The position numbers were made by a program, and so were the translations under genes. 49,244 nt of DNA from Arthrobacter sp. PM3. GTDB taxonomy: Bacteria > Actinomycetota > Actinomycetes > Actinomycetales > Micrococcaceae. This document shows positions 46,830-49,244 of the stretch, in pieces. How positions within the stretch are numbered: the stretch's first letter is position 1; each line of letters opens with the position of its first letter. Below the pieces are notes generated by a model, which ran no database searches, had not been told where the DNA came from, and saw only the letters and a list, made by a program, of their open reading frames with translations. The DNA lies in the NCBI RefSeq assembly GCF_003352915.1, contig NZ_CP022314.1, forward strand, positions 1,871,668-1,920,911, written 5' to 3'.

Positions 46830-48040
46830 ATGCAGTACACCCGCGCAGCGTTCTGGCTGCATGCGGCTCTCCTGACGGTCTTCATCGGGGCGTCGTCAGC
46901 CCCGTCGCCGCTGTACGAGTTTTATGCCCGGGAGTGGGGGCTCGGCCCCGCGGCCGTGACGGTCGTGTTCGCCGTCTACGCGGTGGCAGTGCTGGTGACT
47001 CTGCTGATTGTGGGATCCCTTGCCGATCATGTGGGCACTCGCCCGGTCCTGCTGGGAGCCGTGGGGCTCCAGGTCGCCGCCATGATGACGTTCGCCTTCG
47101 CGCCGGGGCCGGAGGTCCTCATCGCGGCCCGGGCCCTGCAGGGGATCGCGACGGGCGCGGCCATGGGCGCCGCGGGGCAGCGCTGCTTGCTTTCGAAGGC
47201 GCGGGCCGGCGCGGCCGCGGGTCTCTGGTGAACAGTGCGGCCTCCCCGGTGGGACTGTCCGTCGGTGCCCTGGGGTCGGCGTCGCTGGTCCGGTTCCTGC
47301 CCGAGCCCACCAAGGCCGTGTACTTCGTGGTTGCAGCACTCCTCCTCGGGCTGGGGGCCACCCTCCTGTGGCTGCCCAGTGCCGGCCGCCGGGCGCCTGG
47401 TGCCATCCGTTCGCTGGTTCCGGAGGCGAGGATTCCCCGTTCCGCCCGCCGGACCATGGCCGCCACCATGCCGGTCGCTGCGGCCACCTGGGCGCTCGCA
47501 GGCTTCTACCTCTCGCTGGGCCCGGTGCTGGCGCACGCCATGACCAGGGACGGCTCGGTCCTGGTGGGAGGCATGGCGCTGGTCGCCCTGTTCGTGCCCG
47601 GCGCCCTGGCGATCGTCGTGGTCCGGCGGTGGCGGGACCGGAGCACCCTGCTCACCGGCGTCCTCGCCTTGATTTCGGGGATTCTGCTCACCGTGCTGGC
47701 GGTCCAGCTGGGCTCCGCGCCGCTCTACTTCGCCGGCACGGCCGTGGCCGGTGTCGGGTTCGGCAGCGGCTACTTCGGCGCGATGCGCATGACCCTGCCG
47801 TTATGCGGCCCGCACGAGCGCATCGGCATGCTCTCCAGCATCTACGTCATCTGCTACCTCGGCTTCAGCGTCCCGGCCGTGGCGGCGGGGCTCCTGGTCC
47901 CGGTCGCCGGAATGAAAAACACCACCCTGATCTACGGTTTGGCCCTTGTGCTTGCCGCCGTCCCTGCCCTTGTATTGATCGCCAAGGGTACCGGCGCGAA
48001 CCGCTTCAACCTGGCCGCTGCATCGTCAGCCGCCTCCTGA
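46830..48040 (+). pseudogene. MFS drug/solute exporter gene broken by a one-base frameshift
   Basis: The first frame (46830-47231) gives 133 residues: MQYTRAAFWLHAALLTVFIG, PSPLYEFYAREWGLGP, then a helix and the MFS loop GSLADHVGTRPVLLGAVGLQ, up to GIATGAAMGAAG. The -1 frame then gives AALLAFEGAGRRGRGSLVNS, VGLSVGALGSASLVRFLPEP and the remaining helices to 48040. The join is in a G-run at 47174-47177: one more G (GGGGG) would restore MGAAGAALLAF. About 400 residues and 12 helices would result, normal for MFS. The change may be a real inactivation or an assembly error. GGGGAAAA precedes the ATG. Confidence 0.88.
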
Positions 48041-48051
48041 AAGGAACTGAC

Positions 48052-48912
48052 ATGACCTACACGCTCCCCGCCAACATCGCGGACCGGCCGATCACCATCG
48101 TCGGCGGCGGGACCCTGGGGCGGCGGATCGCCCTGATGCTCTCGCTGCAGGGCGCCGAGGTGCGCGTCTTCGACACGAGCCTTGCCGTGGCCCGGTCTGC
48201 CGTCGAATACGTGGCAACGCAGCGCCACCGGGCCGTGAATGAGCTCGGAGGCAGCCAGGCCGTCCGGCTCGCCGCGCAGGACAACCTTACGACGGCGCTC
48301 CGCGATGCGTGGCTGGTGGTGGAGGCCGTCCCGGAGAAGCTCGGCCTCAAGCAGGCGCTCTTCGCCGACCTTGACCACCTGGCCGCGCCGGACGCCGTGC
48401 TGGCCAGCAACTCTTCGTCGTTCGCTGCTTCCGAATTCATCGGGGGAGTGAGTCACCCGGAACGTGTCCTGAACATGCACTTCTACATGCCGCCGGCTGT
48501 GCGTTCGGTGGAACTGATGTCCAGCGGCCACACCGACCCGCGGATCATCGACCTGCTCATGGCTGAGCTGCCCAAGTACGCACTGACTCCGCACGTGGTC
48601 CGCAAGGAGAGCACCGGCTTCATCTTCAACAGGATCTGGGCGGCGATCAAGCGGGAATCACTGCTGGTCGTTGCCGAGGGAGTGGCCGAGCCGAAGGACG
48701 TGGATGCCTTGTTCGCCGACGTCTTCAAATCCGAAATCACGCCGTTCCGGTTCATGGACGAGGTGGGCCTGGACGTGGTCCTGGACATCGAGAACCACTA
48801 CTGCGAGGTGGCCGGTGTGGAGAACAAGTCGGCCCCCATGCTGCAGGAGTACATCGACAACGGCTGGCTCGGGGTCAAGAGCGGCCGCGGCTTCTACAAC
48901 GACTACTCCTGA
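48052..48912 (+). CDS. 3-hydroxyacyl-CoA dehydrogenase
   Basis: The 286-residue NAD-dependent enzyme has the N-terminal Rossmann motif ITIVGGGTLGRRIALMLSLQ, the acidic residue in RVFDTSLA, WLVVEAVPEKLGLKQALF, and the active-site His in VLNMHFYMPP (HFFNP in most relatives). The C-terminal helical domain has FIFNRIWAAIKRESLLVVAE and ends GVKSGRGFYNDYS. ATG 48052 follows AAAGGA. It is 11 bases after the exporter gene, so the pair is one operon under the TetR operators. It is likely to act on a 3-hydroxybutyryl-CoA-like or related hydroxy acid substrate. Confidence 0.9.
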   Translation: MTYTLPANIADRPITIVGGGTLGRRIALMLSLQGAEVRVFDTSLAVARSAVEYVATQRHRAVNELGGSQAVRLAAQDNLTTALRDAWLVVEAVPEKLGLKQALFADLDHLAAPDAVLASNSSSFAASEFIGGVSHPERVLNMHFYMPPAVRSVELMSSGHTDPRIIDLLMAELPKYALTPHVVRKESTGFIFNRIWAAIKRESLLVVAEGVAEPKDVDALFADVFKSEITPFRFMDEVGLDVVLDIENHYCEVAGVENKSAPMLQEYIDNGWLGVKSGRGFYNDYS

Positions 48913-48994
48913 CAGCAACGCGGGGTCACCTACGGCCCATGTCGGCCGCGCAAAATCATACGGTCGTTGCAACATTCTGTTTTTGGAGGTTGCT

Positions 48995-49244
48995 ATGCCG
49001 AGTGGTTATCCGGCGCCGGATGCGCTGAAGGATGAGTTCTTTTCACTTCTGCGGCAGGGGGTGTCGGTGAAGGAGGCCTCGGCCCGGATTGGGGTGTGGC
49101 GCAGTAATACGCAGCGGTGGCTGGGCAAGACTGGCGGCATGCAGATGCGTATGGGTGTTGATGGAGGCGTTGAGGCGGGCCCGGTGCCCGCTGTCCGGCC
49201 GGGGTCCAACCGGCTTGATCTGGTGGACCGGGCGGTGATCATGA
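48995..49244 (+). mobile_element. IS30-family transposase, 5' part (continues past window)
   Basis: ATG 48995 with GGAGG six bases upstream gives 83 codons in the window: MPSGYPAPDALKDEFFSLLR, then VSVKEASARIGVWRSNTQRW (helix-turn-helix), and RPGSNRLDLVDRAVIM. This opening is that of IS30-like transposases in Arthrobacter-like bacteria. The left end of the element should lie within 48913-48990; CGGTCGTTGCAACA at 48960-48973 is a candidate part of it, but the other end is not in view to confirm an inverted repeat. Confidence 0.8.

Noticed and set aside
47160..47240. Programmed -1 frameshift in the MFS gene
   Set aside because: No slippery heptamer with a downstream structure is evident, and MFS exporters do not need one; a simple deletion explains it.

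Overview
The window is GC-rich DNA with actinobacterial gene content (LacI and TetR regulators, a complete kdp system, a CYP102-type P450, GTG and TTG starts, many ATGA start/stop overlaps). It most resembles the Arthrobacter/Pseudarthrobacter group of Micrococcaceae. That placement rests on recognising protein families, not on a database search.

Layout. (1) 1-1849: end of a sugar ABC permease gene, a small membrane protein and a LacI regulator. (2) 1853-3638 (minus): an unrecognised protein and exonuclease III. (3) 3771-8131: a four-gene distal valine catabolism operon (mmsA, 3-hydroxyisobutyryl-CoA hydrolase, mmsB, enoyl-CoA hydratase). (4) About 8199-15061: an accessory island with more AT-rich codons. 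It holds a broken serine resolvase, a UvrD-like helicase plus OLD-family nuclease pair (Gabija-like), a 148-residue protein made mostly of twelve GGGLYTGV-type octads, a 632-residue unrecognised protein with a C-terminal HEPN-type RNxxxH motif, and a thymidylate synthase remnant. A 13-bp direct repeat lies near each end, and related inverted sites lie inside. This is the best candidate for an undescribed system. (5) 15156-20715: an SRPBCC protein, a self-sufficient P450-reductase fusion, an AsnC/Lrp regulator and ornithine cyclodeaminase, followed by two small unknown genes. (6) 21494-25147: MarR regulator, acyl-CoA synthetase and acyl-CoA dehydrogenase. (7) 25144-26964: a PAS-PAS-GAF-GGDEF protein.

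(8) 27024-40220 is a potassium region. It contains kdpFABCDE on the minus strand, preceded by an unlisted 39-codon membrane ORF that overlaps kdpF, and two 658-residue paralogous APC-type permeases in divergent orientation. All three transcription units carry the same tandem 11-bp repeat upstream (GTTAAGnnnnC followed by rTCArGA), best explained as a KdpE box. The permeases are therefore probably part of the potassium or osmotic response.

(9) 40283-44902: terminator, cold-shock protein, alpha/beta hydrolase, a rifampicin-phosphotransferase-like PEP-utilising enzyme and a small conserved protein. (10) 45072-48912: zinc alcohol dehydrogenase, TetR regulator with two matching 25-bp operators, an MFS exporter broken by a one-base deletion, and a 3-hydroxyacyl-CoA dehydrogenase. 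(11) 48995 to the end: the start of an IS30-type transposase.
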